Below are positions 35,303 through 44,817 of a stretch of DNA of 64,000 bases, piece by piece. Position 1 is the first letter of the stretch. Each line of letters begins with the position of its first letter. Made by a program: the position numbers and the translations under genes. Under the pieces are notes generated by a model, which saw only the letters and a list, made by a program, of their open reading frames with translations, was not told where the DNA came from and ran no database searches. This DNA is from Aristaeella hokkaidonensis (GTDB taxonomy: Bacteria > Bacillota > Clostridia > Christensenellales > Aristaeellaceae), in the NCBI RefSeq assembly GCF_018128945.1, contig NZ_CP068393.1, forward strand, positions 992,001 through 1,056,000, in the 5' to 3' direction.

Positions 35303-36846
35303 CTCCAATACTTCTGATCAAGTTCCCGATACTGGACCGCTTCCGCAATATGAGCGGAGGAGATTGTCTCTTCCCCGGCTAGATCGGCAATGGTTCTGGC
35401 CACTTTCAGGATCCGCTGGTAGGCGCGCATGCTCAGGTGCAGGGAATCCACCGCAGCGTTCAGTAGGGCGGTTCCTTCAGCGTCCGGAGTGCAGAACTGT
35501 TTTACTTCAGCGTTGGTAAGCTGTGCGTTGCAGTATTTTCCGGTCCCTTCATATCTCTTCAGCTGGATTTCCCGCGCTTTCCGCACTCTGGCAGCGACAA
35601 CAGCGGAAGATTCGGAAGGCTCGGAATCATTGATTTCATTAATGGGCACGGAATCAACTTCGATCTGAAGGTCTATTCTGTCCAGCAGCGGACCGGAAAC
35701 ACGATCCAGGTACCTTCTGATTTCAGGAGGCGTACATCTGCATGTACGGCGGTTGCTGCCGTAGAAACCGCAGGGACAGGGATTCATGGCGGCTACCAGC
35801 ATAAAGGAAGACTGGTACTGGGCCTGGCGTCTCACTCTGGCTACGGATACAATTCCGTCTTCCAGCGGCTGCCGGAGGGCTTCCAGCGCACTGCGGCTGA
35901 ATTCCGGCAGTTCATCCAGGAAAAGGACGCCGTTATGCGCCAGGGAAACTTCACCGGGTTTGGCGTCCTGACCGCCGCCGATCAGGGAGGCGACGGAAGC
36001 GTTATGGTGCGGGGCGCAGAAGGGACGGTTGACCATCAGTCCCTTCCCTGCCTGCAGTTTTCCGCAGATGGAATGGATTCGCGTTGTTTCAAGGGATTCT
36101 TCAAAGGTCATCGGAGGCAGGATCCCGGGAATGCAGCGGGCAAGCATGGTTTTGCCGCTGCCGGGCACGCCGATCATCAGCATGTTATGCCCGCCGGCTG
36201 CAGCCACTTCAACGGCCCGCCGTGCGCCTTTCTGGCCTTTGATCTGTGCCATGTCCACCACAGGAACCGCTTCGTTTTTCAGTGCTTCAAATGAAACCTG
36301 CTTCTGTTCTGCCAGTTCCATCTTCCCTTCAAACCAGGCGATCACCTGTCTCAGGTGTGATACGGGGAGAATCCGGATATCCTGTATGCAGGAAACTTCG
36401 CAGGCATTTTTTTCCGGCAGTATTACGGTACTGATGCCGTTTTCCTTGGCGCTGATCACCATGGGAAGGGCGCCGTTAATGGGCTGGACGCTTCCGTCCA
36501 GGCTTAGCTCGCCGAAAAGCGCTACGGATTTCAGGTCTGTCGGCGGATCAGGGATCAGTATTCCGTCCGCGATCATCATTCCGACTGCAATCGGCAGATC
36601 AAAACAGGGACCTTCCTTTTTGGTGTCTGCCGGTGCCAGGTTAACCGTGATCCGTCTGGGGTTCATCTGTTTACCGCTGTTGATAATGGCAGCGTTAACC
36701 CGGTCCTTGCTTTCCTTCACGGATGCATCGGGAAGACCGATGATTTCAATACCGGGCATGCTTTCCGTGCCGAACACTTCAACATGGACCTGATAACCGT
36801 TCACGCCTGTCACACCGAAACTCAGCAGACTTGCCATGATTCCCAT
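35299..36846 (-). CDS. comM: YifB/ComM family Mg-chelatase-like ATPase
   Basis: This is a 515-residue AAA+ protein. It has the N-terminal Lon-like domain with the SVKESKDRVNAAI segment, the Mg-chelatase ATPase with Walker A GVPGSGKTM, Walker B LFLDELPEFSRS, and a C-terminal region with MNPCPCGFYG. ComM is a helicase that helps branch migration during transformation in some bacteria. ATG at 36846 follows GGAGG at 11 bases; codons before it overlap the site. It is linked by overlap to dprA and lies 56 bases downstream of the glycosyltransferase gene. Confidence 0.93.
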   Translation of the reverse strand: MGIMASLLSFGVTGVNGYQVHVEVFGTESMPGIEIIGLPDASVKESKDRVNAAIINSGKQMNPRRITVNLAPADTKKEGPCFDLPIAVGMMIADGILIPDPPTDLKSVALFGELSLDGSVQPINGALPMVISAKENGISTVILPEKNACEVSCIQDIRILPVSHLRQVIAWFEGKMELAEQKQVSFEALKNEAVPVVDMAQIKGQKGARRAVEVAAAGGHNMLMIGVPGSGKTMLARCIPGILPPMTFEESLETTRIHSICGKLQAGKGLMVNRPFCAPHHNASVASLIGGGQDAKPGEVSLAHNGVLFLDELPEFSRSALEALRQPLEDGIVSVARVRRQAQYQSSFMLVAAMNPCPCGFYGSNRRTCRCTPPEIRRYLDRVSGPLLDRIDLQIEVDSVPINEINDSEPSESSAVVAARVRKAREIQLKRYEGTGKYCNAQLTNAEVKQFCTPDAEGTALLNAAVDSLHLSMRAYQRILKVARTIADLAGEETISSAHIAEAVQYRELDQKYWR

Positions 36847-36902
36847 TGCGGTTGATTCCTCCACTGATCAGTTTGGATACCTTGCTTCCCGTTCGGATTT
36901 TA

Positions 36903-39900
36903 TCAGGGGTTATACCAGATTCTCAGCAGTTTGTTACCCAGATCCAGCCATTCTGTGCACACATTCAGTCCGCAGGCATACGGGAACAGGATGAGGAAGA
37001 ACACGGCTGCCGCCGCCGCATATACTGCGGCAAAAATACGGAAGTACAGTTTGTATTTCGGATCGTCCTGGTCGAAGCATACCGCAATCGCGGTCATGAT
37101 AAATGGAAGGCTCGCAAAATAATGATAGATGTAAGTTCCTCTGGGAACCAGCACCCAGGGCAGATACTGGGCCAGGAATCCGATCAGGATAAAGGAAAAA
37201 CGGAAATCGGAACTACCTGTCCTGATATGCCAGAGATAATCTGTCCCTTCAAGCCGGTATCTGCGGGTCTGCGCGAAACGGAACAGGCAGTAAACCAGCG
37301 CCGCAAGTCCGCCATACCAGATCACAGGATTGCCGAAACAGAAAATACTGTTCCGCATTGTAAATCCGGCCGGGATATATTCCTGTGAGGCGTAATACAT
37401 GGGTTTGCCGATGATCGGCCATTCCCACCAGGGTGAATAGAAGGGATGATCCATTCCCAGTCCGGGTTCACTGTGATAATTGAACATGCCTACCTGTGCC
37501 TTGATCACTTCTTTGACATAGTCTGTCAGGCTGGTAATCCTGCCGGACATATAGGCGAAGTAAGGGATATAACACAGCAGGTAAATAATCACCGGGATCA
37601 GGATAAAGAACAGGATGCACCACAGACAAAGAACCAGGGTTTTGCCCAGTGCGGAACGGAGCTGTTCCATATCCTCTCTGGAAGCGCTGCGGATCATCCG
37701 GTAGCAATGGGTGAAGAAGAGGACCGCCAGTCCGGCTCCGGCATAAACGCCAATCCATTTGCTTGCGATGGACAGCCCCATGAACAGGCCGCTGAAAAGG
37801 AGCGGAATAATGGATGCAGATTTCTTCTCCGTCAGATAGTCTGTCTGTATAAAACGCAGCATGAAGAAGTATTCGAAGATGATAAACAGCACCGGGAAGC
37901 TGTCAATGGTGGCAATCTGCGTTTGTGTCAGGTGCTGGCAGTCCAGCGCCATCAGCAGGCATGCCAGGGCAGCGATGCCGGTTTTCTTGGTCAGCTGCTT
38001 GACAAGCAGATACATACCGGGCAGCATCAGGATACCGGCCAGCGCCCCTGCAAACCGCCAGCCGAACGGACACATGCCGAAAACAGCAACGGAAAGGCTG
38101 ATCAGGATTTTTCCGAGAGGCGGATGGCTTGTTTCATAAGGTACTTTACCGTACAGGAATTCAAAACCGGTTCTTGCGTGATAGATTTCATCAAAATAGC
38201 TGCTGTTCCACCAGCTTGGCTGTGCAGCGGCTTTGGTGGTTTCATCGCTTTCCGGGAAGGCAGGAAGCCTTTCCAGGGTGTCCTGTTCGTCAATCAGGGA
38301 AGCAGGATCGGAATACAGCACAGATTCCGGTTCGGCGCCTGTCTGATCCATAATCCGGACCGGAAGCACTTCTCCGTTCTCATTGCGGAACAGCACTTCA
38401 TTCAGTGTCAGGCCGATATACTTCGCTTTCAGTTTGACATATCTTCCATTGAAACGGACGACGTGGCTCAGGTTGGAACTCTGGAAAGTCACTTTCTCGT
38501 TTTCATCCGTATAGGAAAGGATCACGTATTTCCATTTCCAGCATTGACCCTGGTCCATCTGAGCCCAGACATCGTTTTCCCATTCTTCCCCGTCACGGCT
38601 CACGGCAAAGGAGAAATTCCGGCTGCTTACCTGTCCGAAATAGAGGATTTCGAAGTTGTCCCGATACTCGCCCAGGTCGAAGACAATCTCCTCTTCAGGA
38701 CTGCTGGATGTCCAGGCAGTCTGTGGCGCCTTTGTACTGCCCAGTGTCAGAAGGCTGACGGCGGCATAGATCGCTGTAATGACGGAAAGCAGAATCGTAT
38801 CCCTTTTATTCCAGTGCAGGAACCGGTCATATCTGCGGGTCGCTTTGGGGGTTGCTTTTTCTTCTTCCGGAATGATCCGTTCTGCTGTCAGGCAGGTATC
38901 ATTCTCTTCGGTAATGATCGGGAAAGACTGTTCTTCAAAGACCGGGATTTTCGTTTCAATATCTGAAATACAGGGATCATTTATGTTCTCACAACCGGAT
39001 TCAGATTCGGCCAGGATAGCAGGTTCAGCGTCGGAATCTTCTGCAGGATGATCCTGTAAAACGATTATATCAGCATACAGCTTCGGGCAGAGCCAGACAG
39101 CATACAGGGCGCCCGCTATATTCATAAGGCTGATAAGATCGGCAATCACAACCGTATCTGGATTCAGGTGCCCGAAGGCGGAACCCAGGCGGATGCTGTT
39201 ATCCAGCACAATTCCTTCATTGATGAAGGTTGTCACGGAAAACAGTACAAGGACGTAAAGGATACGCCTGTCTCTGAGCAGGGCCCAGGATGCGGCGAAA
39301 AGCAGCAATGCGGGGAAAATATAACGCTCATGCATTTTTACGCCGAATACATACAGAAGCACAAACAGCAGTCCGCCAAGCCATGGAAGAAGACGGATGT
39401 CTTTCCGCCGGATGGCTGGAGAAAGAACGATAACAAAAGCAAATCCCATGGCGATTCCGCCGGTCAGTCCCCAGGAAGCGCTCATGCAGGCGCAGACGAT
39501 AAACGCGGCAGCGAACAGGAAACTGAGGATGGTTTCAATCAGGGGATACATCTTCTCTTTGGAACGGAAATACCACCACAGGCCGTAACCGGTGCAGAGA
39601 AGACCCAGCAGCATAGGCGCAAGCATGTGGGCCTCGTTTGCAATGGCGTTCCAGTTCCCGCCCAGGATATAGTAGAAATTGGCGGTGTTGACCGTTGCGT
39701 AGGGATAGGATTCAAGCGTACGCTGATATAGCTTGATCAGCCAGTCCCAGTCCTGCTGTAAACTGAAAGGAATCACCCCGGCGGCAAGCGTCAGCAGGCT
39801 GATTCCGGTGCCGTACAGGATCGGTTTACGGGATTCAGCATTCCGGAAACAGGTAATCAGGATAAAGATCAGCCCCAGCGGCCCAAGCATAAGGGCCTGG

Positions 39901-41189
39901 GGTTTGACCAGCACTGCAACCACGTAAAGGGGTAATGCCGCTGTCCACTTCCCTTTTACAGCCAGTACGGAAACGGCCAGCAGGAGCAGGCACAGCACGC
40001 TATCCATCTGTCCCCATGCGGCGCTGTTCAGGATGGCGGACGGATTGAACAGCGCAGCGATCAGGAAGAAATACGGAGCATAACCGTATGTTTCATGTTC
40101 CCGGACCATAAGACGGTAGACAATAAAGCATCCGATAAGATCACAGATACAGGGAATAAAACGGAAAATAACCCGTTCCAGCATGGGTCCGGCATGCAGG
40201 ATCCTGGACATTTCGGAATTAAAGGCCAGCACATAGGTATAAAGCGGCGGATAATCGCAGAAATTGGTGTCCTGGTAGAATCCGACGGCTCCGGATTTTG
40301 CCATGGTTTTTCCCCAGCTCAGGAAACAGTTCACGTCCACCATGTATCCTTCAACCAGTGAACTGATCAGGACGCGGAGGATAAGCGCCGAGAAAAACAG
40401 GGCGGAAAGCAGATAAGGAGCGATTTTCCGGCTGATTGTAATTTCCTGCCTTTTGCGCTGTTCATAATAATAGACGGCAATCAGGGCGAAGGCGGAATAA
40501 ACAACGCTGATCAGCACAAGCCATACCGTCATCGGAATGGATTGAAGCGGATCTTCATATTCGTCATCATCGTCATAGGAATCTTCGGTCTCCCGGTACC
40601 ATAGGTCAGCAACCAGGTCGCCGGGAATGCTGTCCACCTTGGTCAGGGAAAGGTCTGAGAAGGCGGCCTTACCGGAACAGATCCCGCTGTATCCGCCCAG
40701 CCGGGCAAAAACAACAATATAGTCCTGGTCAGGTCCGGTTTCGCCGTAATACTCTATGTATTCCCATTCACCCTCTGTATCGTATACCTTGTCGCTGAAA
40801 GCATAGATGCCCTCGATACTCAGGTTGGCGCCAAGACCTCCTTCAACGCCGCTGGCGCGGATGTATCCGCTGAATTTGTAAAGGGAATCCGGCTCCACTT
40901 CGACTGCCTGGGCAAAACGGGCGTCGTTTTCTGCGATATTCTGGATGGTAATGATATGTTCATGACCCGCATCGCCTTCAGAAACACCGAACACGGTATA
41001 ACCGGCATCCAGATAATATGCGTCGGTATACCAGTATTCCGGCATCCCCTCGCTGTCCAGTTTGGAAAAATCGGCGTTCTGGAGCAGGTTCTCCCCTTCA
41101 GCAACGCCAGCGGGCACAAGGGCAAAAACCATCAGAAAAGCGATCAGGAACAATATAATCCGTTTGGATAAAGTCAATCGACAACGCAT
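36903..41189 (-). CDS. Double GT-C membrane glycosyltransferase with PMT domain
   Basis: The 1,428-residue protein appears to join two multi-pass GT-C transferases. In order: signal-like helix (about 8-28), a soluble jelly-roll-like module (30-190), membrane helix, a first GT-C block of about ten helices (225-690) beginning near DVNCFLSWGK, an acidic cytoplasmic-looking linker (about 700-780), a discoidin-like extracytoplasmic module (795-920), and a PMT (GT39) domain starting at YFDEIYHARTGFEFL with the Asp-Glu pair and HPPLGK. GT39 enzymes transfer mannose from a polyprenyl carrier to proteins outside the membrane. The acceptor is unknown. Start ATG 41189 has GAAAGG adjacent; TTG 41177 is an alternative. 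It interrupts the rnhB-yraN/comM-dprA cluster. Confidence 0.87.
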   Translation of the reverse strand: MRCRLTLSKRIILFLIAFLMVFALVPAGVAEGENLLQNADFSKLDSEGMPEYWYTDAYYLDAGYTVFGVSEGDAGHEHIITIQNIAENDARFAQAVEVEPDSLYKFSGYIRASGVEGGLGANLSIEGIYAFSDKVYDTEGEWEYIEYYGETGPDQDYIVVFARLGGYSGICSGKAAFSDLSLTKVDSIPGDLVADLWYRETEDSYDDDDEYEDPLQSIPMTVWLVLISVVYSAFALIAVYYYEQRKRQEITISRKIAPYLLSALFFSALILRVLISSLVEGYMVDVNCFLSWGKTMAKSGAVGFYQDTNFCDYPPLYTYVLAFNSEMSRILHAGPMLERVIFRFIPCICDLIGCFIVYRLMVREHETYGYAPYFFLIAALFNPSAILNSAAWGQMDSVLCLLLLAVSVLAVKGKWTAALPLYVVAVLVKPQALMLGPLGLIFILITCFRNAESRKPILYGTGISLLTLAAGVIPFSLQQDWDWLIKLYQRTLESYPYATVNTANFYYILGGNWNAIANEAHMLAPMLLGLLCTGYGLWWYFRSKEKMYPLIETILSFLFAAAFIVCACMSASWGLTGGIAMGFAFVIVLSPAIRRKDIRLLPWLGGLLFVLLYVFGVKMHERYIFPALLLFAASWALLRDRRILYVLVLFSVTTFINEGIVLDNSIRLGSAFGHLNPDTVVIADLISLMNIAGALYAVWLCPKLYADIIVLQDHPAEDSDAEPAILAESESGCENINDPCISDIETKIPVFEEQSFPIITEENDTCLTAERIIPEEEKATPKATRRYDRFLHWNKRDTILLSVITAIYAAVSLLTLGSTKAPQTAWTSSSPEEEIVFDLGEYRDNFEILYFGQVSSRNFSFAVSRDGEEWENDVWAQMDQGQCWKWKYVILSYTDENEKVTFQSSNLSHVVRFNGRYVKLKAKYIGLTLNEVLFRNENGEVLPVRIMDQTGAEPESVLYSDPASLIDEQDTLERLPAFPESDETTKAAAQPSWWNSSYFDEIYHARTGFEFLYGKVPYETSHPPLGKILISLSVAVFGMCPFGWRFAGALAGILMLPGMYLLVKQLTKKTGIAALACLLMALDCQHLTQTQIATIDSFPVLFIIFEYFFMLRFIQTDYLTEKKSASIIPLLFSGLFMGLSIASKWIGVYAGAGLAVLFFTHCYRMIRSASREDMEQLRSALGKTLVLCLWCILFFILIPVIIYLLCYIPYFAYMSGRITSLTDYVKEVIKAQVGMFNYHSEPGLGMDHPFYSPWWEWPIIGKPMYYASQEYIPAGFTMRNSIFCFGNPVIWYGGLAALVYCLFRFAQTRRYRLEGTDYLWHIRTGSSDFRFSFILIGFLAQYLPWVLVPRGTYIYHYFASLPFIMTAIAVCFDQDDPKYKLYFRIFAAVYAAAAAVFFLILFPYACGLNVCTEWLDLGNKLLRIWYNP

Positions 41190-41196
41190 CCTTTCA

Positions 41197-41565
41197 TTAT
41201 CGGTAGAACATGCCGCCCGGTTGAAATGCGTTGGGAATGTACAGCATATCATCCGGATGAACCTCCATAACATCAAAACGAACAGCTTTTCCAAGCCATT
41301 CCATGCGCATCAGATAAAGGGTGGCAGCCCTGGCAATGCGCCGCTGTTTCTGCTGGTTGACGGCAGCGATACCGGTGCCTGGCAGGGATGTCATCCGGGT
41401 TTTCACTTCCACAAAAACCACGGTATCCTTGTCCAGCATAATCAGATCAATTTCGCCTGCTTTGGTCTTGTATCTGCTTTCCAGGAGGCGCATTCCGTAA
41501 TGATCCTCCAGCCATTGTGCGGCAATTTCCTCACCCAGCAGGCCGGTTTCATAGGTCCATTTCAT
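41197..41565 (-). CDS. yraN: YraN family UPF0102 protein
   Basis: This 122-residue protein belongs to UPF0102, nuclease-fold proteins resembling Holliday-junction resolvases. It shows GEEIAAQWLEDHYG, the AGEIDLI motif with catalytic-type Asp/Glu, and FVEVKTR with the ExK pair. Activity has not been demonstrated for most members. The ATG overlaps the rnhB stop (ATGA). The same rnhB-yraN-comM order is found in many Firmicutes; here the large glycosyltransferase follows eight bases later. Confidence 0.92.
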   Translation of the reverse strand: MKWTYETGLLGEEIAAQWLEDHYGMRLLESRYKTKAGEIDLIMLDKDTVVFVEVKTRMTSLPGTGIAAVNQQKQRRIARAATLYLMRMEWLGKAVRFDVMEVHPDDMLYIPNAFQPGGMFYR

Positions 41566-42173
41566 ATAAAATGAGTGATGAAGCTTCTGCGATGAACCGG
41601 ACAGGGCCCGATTCTTTTCAGAGCTTCAATATGTTCCTTGGTTCCGTAGCCCTTGTTTCGCGCAAATCCGTATTCAGGATAAAGCTGATCAAGTTCGATC
41701 ATCTGCCTGTCCCGGATAACCTTAGCCACGATGCTTGCCGCGGCAATGGAATAGGAGTTGGCGTCTCCTTTGATAATGGGGACTTCTTTTCCGTTCAGCC
41801 CGAGTTTGGTCACCGCGTCAATCAGGAAAATATCGGCCGGTACTTCAGCAGCGGCTTTGCGCATGGCGTTCCGCGTAGCTTCCAGGATATTGATCCGGTC
41901 AATCTCTTCCGGAGAGACTTCACCCACGCCGACATAAAGGGCATTGGCCATGATCTCGTCAAAAACCTTCTCCCGTCGGCTTTCGCTCAGCTTTTTGCTG
42001 TCGTCAATCCAGATAATAAGCGGATCCTCAGGCATCACAACGCAGGCTGTTACAACGTTCCCGGCCAAAGGGCCGCGGCCGACTTCGTCCATACCTGCGA
42101 CAACCAATCCTGCCTGTCTGTACTGCCTGTCAAATGCCAATAGCTCGGCTGCATGCTGACTACGGTCAATCAT
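41562..42173 (-). CDS. rnhB: Ribonuclease HII
   Basis: RNase HII removes single ribonucleotides and hybrid RNA from DNA. The 203-residue protein shows VAGMDEVGRGPLAG with the first catalytic Asp-Glu pair, the LIDA strand with a further Asp, and GDANSYSIAAASIVAKV. ATG at 42173 (MIDRSQH) overlaps the rbgA stop by eight bases; the extra N-terminal 26 codons of the frame lie inside rbgA. It works alongside RNase HI (27387). Confidence 0.95.
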   Translation of the reverse strand: MIDRSQHAAELLAFDRQYRQAGLVVAGMDEVGRGPLAGNVVTACVVMPEDPLIIWIDDSKKLSESRREKVFDEIMANALYVGVGEVSPEEIDRINILEATRNAMRKAAAEVPADIFLIDAVTKLGLNGKEVPIIKGDANSYSIAAASIVAKVIRDRQMIELDQLYPEYGFARNKGYGTKEHIEALKRIGPCPVHRRSFITHFI

Positions 42174-43053
42174 TGCTTTCTGTATCCTCCGTGTTGATTT
42201 GGGGCGGCGCTTCAAAAGTGATTCTGCCCAGCTTTCCTGCGCGGTATTCATCCAGCACTACGCTGCAGCAGCGGTCATAGTCAAACCGACCGCCCTTGAG
42301 CAGCCATCCTCTTCCGGCGCATACAGCTTCCAGCAGCTCAGCGCCCTTCAGGCTTGTATCCTTAAGATGGAATCTTTCAGATATAGTATCCGGAACCAGG
42401 ACGCATAATTCTTCCAGCAGGTTGATGGTCAGTTCCCCTGTGTCCACAATGTCATCCTTTATGGAGCCGATATAGCACAGTCTGCGTGCGGAGAGCTGGT
42501 CGTCCAGCCGGGGCCAGAGCAGGCCGGGGGTATCAAGCAGTTCAAGATACGGGGATATTTTGACCCATTGATTACTCTTGGTAACGCCGGGACGGTCGCC
42601 GGTCTGCGTAACGGAGCGTCCGTACAGCCGGTTGATCATTGTGCTTTTGCCTACGTTCGGAATGCCTGCGATCATGGCCCGGACTGTTTTTCGTACACCT
42701 TTTTGCAGCGCCTTGTCTACAATTTCCTTTGTTGCCTGCTCAATCAGGCTGACGGTTTCCTTGCCTTTCATCATACTGGCGTTGGTCAGGTGTGCTTCAA
42801 TCCCCTGACGGCGGTAATACTGAAGCCAGCGCTTGTTCATGTTCGGATCGGCCAGGTCGGATTTGTTCATAAAAAGCAGATGACGCTTCTGTGAAATCAT
42901 TTTGGCCAGTTCAGGATTCCTGCTGGAATAAGGCAGCCGCGCGTCGCACAGTTCAATGATCAGGTCGATTCGTTTGATCTGATCCTGGAGCAGGCGTTTG
43001 GTTTTCGCCATATGTCCGGGATACCAGTTGATTCTGTCTTTATTCTCGCTCAT
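42166..43053 (-). CDS. rbgA: Ribosome biogenesis GTPase RbgA/YlqF
   Basis: RbgA is a circularly permuted GTPase for late 50S maturation. In the 295-residue protein the G motifs occur in permuted order: NKSDLADP (G4, about 65), SAM-like region, then GIPNVGKST (G1, about 130) and DTPGLLWP (G3). It has the N-terminal INWYPGHMAK signature. ATG at 43053 has a weak GGATG site. The first gene of the long operon to hslU, downstream of a promoter at 43150-43181. Confidence 0.94.
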   Translation of the reverse strand: MSENKDRINWYPGHMAKTKRLLQDQIKRIDLIIELCDARLPYSSRNPELAKMISQKRHLLFMNKSDLADPNMNKRWLQYYRRQGIEAHLTNASMMKGKETVSLIEQATKEIVDKALQKGVRKTVRAMIAGIPNVGKSTMINRLYGRSVTQTGDRPGVTKSNQWVKISPYLELLDTPGLLWPRLDDQLSARRLCYIGSIKDDIVDTGELTINLLEELCVLVPDTISERFHLKDTSLKGAELLEAVCAGRGWLLKGGRFDYDRCCSVVLDEYRAGKLGRITFEAPPQINTEDTESND

Positions 43054-43149
43054 CGTAATCACATCCTTATCCGATGGATCGTTCCGGTCAGATCCTGCCC
43101 GAACCGGCTCTGTATCCTGCATTCATCTTTATTTCGAAAAAATCACTTC

Positions 43150-43181
43150 ATTATATTATGAAAAAAAAGACCATCAGTCAA
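43150..43181 (-). promoter_or_regulatory. Probable promoter of the rbgA operon
   Basis: On the minus strand TTGACT (43176-43181) precedes a T-rich spacer and TA-rich -10 candidates: CATAAT (43155-43160, spacer 15), TAATAT (43153-43158, spacer 17) and TATAAT (43150-43155, spacer 20). The exact -10 is uncertain. The intergenic stretch 43054-43236 holds only this and the preceding terminator. Confidence 0.5.
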
Positions 43182-43217
43182 GGCGAACAAAACCAGCTTC
43201 CTGATTGTCTTTATGTC

Positions 43218-43245
43218 AAAAAAAGCAGCCTGTTTATCAGGCTGC
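43218..43245 (-). terminator. Terminator overlapping the DUF4230 gene end
   Basis: On the minus strand a GCAGCCTG stem (43238-43245 with 43225-43232) with a 5-base loop is followed by seven Us. The hairpin includes the stop codon of the DUF4230 gene and closes the GH3-DUF2461-small peptide-DUF4230 transcript. Confidence 0.85.
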
Positions 43246-43857
43246 CGGATCGTTCAGTTTTATAAATTCGAATTCGTAATGCCTTTCTCCGTATTGCTCA
43301 AGCCATTGACAGATGGTTGTTTCAAAGGATTTCCGGATATCTTCCCAGGCTCTGTCCGAATGTTCCTTTTCGCTGATATATTGTTCCCTGCATTTCAGCT
43401 TCTGTTCATTGAGCAGTGTTTCAACGCTTTTTTCAACCGCTTTGGAGAAAAAGTTGTTCTTGTTGATTTCCAGGGCTTCAATACCGTCGTTGAGGATTTC
43501 GGGATCAGGAAGTTCAAAGATGATCCTGTCGCTGTCCGGTGTCATGACTACTTTGCTCAGGTCAATGCCGACACTGGCGGTATAGCGGTAACGGATGGTG
43601 GTTGTGCCGACGGTTCCCAGGATAATAACGTTGGTCTTGGCTTCAAGAACGCCCTCTTCGTCAATGGTGGTTACTTCCAGCCGTTTGCTGGACTCCAGCT
43701 TCTGTTCCAGGATCATGCTCTGAACCCGGATTTCGCCTGTGGCGTCAGGCAGCAGCTGCCTGATCCATGTACGGGCAAAAGGAAGCAGGGCAATCACCAG
43801 AATGATTACCAATGCTTTTGAAATGACGGATAATGCCCATTTTCCGGTCTTCTTCAT
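43237..43857 (-). CDS. DUF4230 membrane-anchored protein
   Basis: This 206-residue protein has a single N-terminal membrane helix (about 8-30) followed by an extracellular or soluble domain matching DUF4230, with the conserved strand pattern around LEVTTIDEEGV and the C-terminal helix rich in Lys and Glu. Function of the family is unknown. Its GAGGAAA site overlaps the stop of the preceding 57-residue gene. Related proteins are common in Bacillota and often stand near small membrane peptides. Confidence 0.8.
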   Translation of the reverse strand: MKKTGKWALSVISKALVIILVIALLPFARTWIRQLLPDATGEIRVQSMILEQKLESSKRLEVTTIDEEGVLEAKTNVIILGTVGTTTIRYRYTASVGIDLSKVVMTPDSDRIIFELPDPEILNDGIEALEINKNNFFSKAVEKSVETLLNEQKLKCREQYISEKEHSDRAWEDIRKSFETTICQWLEQYGERHYEFEFIKLNDPAA

Positions 43858-43867
43858 GGCTATTTCC

Positions 43868-44041
43868 TCATGCTGCGGTCGTCATCATGGCCAGCAGCGG
43901 GATCAGTCCGTAGGTAATCAGGAAATAAAGGACAGTAAGAATACCGACCAGCATAAAAAACATGCTGATAAAGGACATACGGTGCCTTCTTTCCCGTTCC
44001 CGGGGTTCATGAGGCGGACGACGTTTCATGAATAGTCTCAT
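43868..44041 (-). CDS. Small single-pass membrane peptide (57 aa)
   Basis: The predicted peptide begins with a basic segment (Arg/Lys-rich, RRPPHEPRERERRHR), then a membrane helix MSFISMFFMLVGILTVLYF and a short exit (ITYGLIPLLAMM). The positive-inside pattern suggests its N-terminus is cytoplasmic. The ATG at 44041 has only a weak site; a GTG at 44050 would add three residues. It overlaps the DUF4230 ribosome binding site, so the two are likely translated together. No family assigned. Confidence 0.62.
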   Translation of the reverse strand: MRLFMKRRPPHEPRERERRHRMSFISMFFMLVGILTVLYFLITYGLIPLLAMMTTAA

Positions 44042-44071
44042 TTTACTCACACTTTCACATGGATTACGTTA

Positions 44072-44761
44072 TTACTCATCATGGGAAAGGTCATCCAGGT
44101 AACCTCTCAACAGCCGGTAAAGCGGTGCGAGGGTGCGGAAGTCTTTCCTCACTTCTTTCAGGATGCGTTCGGAAAAGGCCCACTGCCAGACAGGATTGTA
44201 CCTTCCGACATAAATCTCTCTTCCGGTATACCATGGTTTCAGGCGCATCGGTATTTCATCCGGAATATCCATTCTCTTGAAAAATGAACCGTTCAGGATA
44301 AGTTTGTGTCCGGGAAGATCGAGATCATCCAGTAAAGCAAGGATTCCGTCGGGATTGGCCCTCATGCGTTTGCGGAAAAGATCCATCAGTTCACGGTTTT
44401 CGCCCCATATGCCCATTCCCCAGCTCAGCCTGTCCACGCCGAATTCAAAATAATAGAACAGACTTTTATCCCTGGGTTCTCCGGCTCTTCTGAACAGGAA
44501 CCAGAGATGATCCCTGTAAGGGCTCTTATCCCTGGAAAACCGCGTATCACGGTGGATGCGTGAAAGGCATTTGTATGGCCGGATTTCCATCATTGGATCA
44601 ATTTTACGCATGTCCTCGCCCAGGTCCGTGATCATTTCATAAAACGGCGTCTGGACGGTTTCCACATAACGGTCATGATTCTCATGAAAGTATGGGGTGT
44701 TGTTGTGAAACTTCAGGTCGAGAAAGAACTGGATAGTTTCATCCGTTAAACCTGTAAACAT
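44072..44761 (-). CDS. DUF2461 domain protein
   Basis: This 229-residue protein matches DUF2461 (TIGR02453): the LKFHNNTPYFHENHDRY start, the SRIHRDTRFSRDKSPY stretch and the YEFGVD-type core. Members are widespread in bacteria and fungi, without a known reaction. An AGGTGAG site precedes the ATG. It sits 56 bases downstream of the GH3 gene and ends with TAATAA just before the small membrane peptide, consistent with one transcript. Confidence 0.85.
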   Translation of the reverse strand: MFTGLTDETIQFFLDLKFHNNTPYFHENHDRYVETVQTPFYEMITDLGEDMRKIDPMMEIRPYKCLSRIHRDTRFSRDKSPYRDHLWFLFRRAGEPRDKSLFYYFEFGVDRLSWGMGIWGENRELMDLFRKRMRANPDGILALLDDLDLPGHKLILNGSFFKRMDIPDEIPMRLKPWYTGREIYVGRYNPVWQWAFSERILKEVRKDFRTLAPLYRLLRGYLDDLSHDE

Positions 44762-44817
44762 AGGAACTCACCTGCGTTTCGATCTTTTGAATCCGGAAAA
44801 CGGAAACAGACTCTGGT

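Noticed and set aside
37446..38966. Open frame of 506 codons on the plus strand
   Set aside because: Antisense of the double glycosyltransferase; high His/Gln content and no family features.
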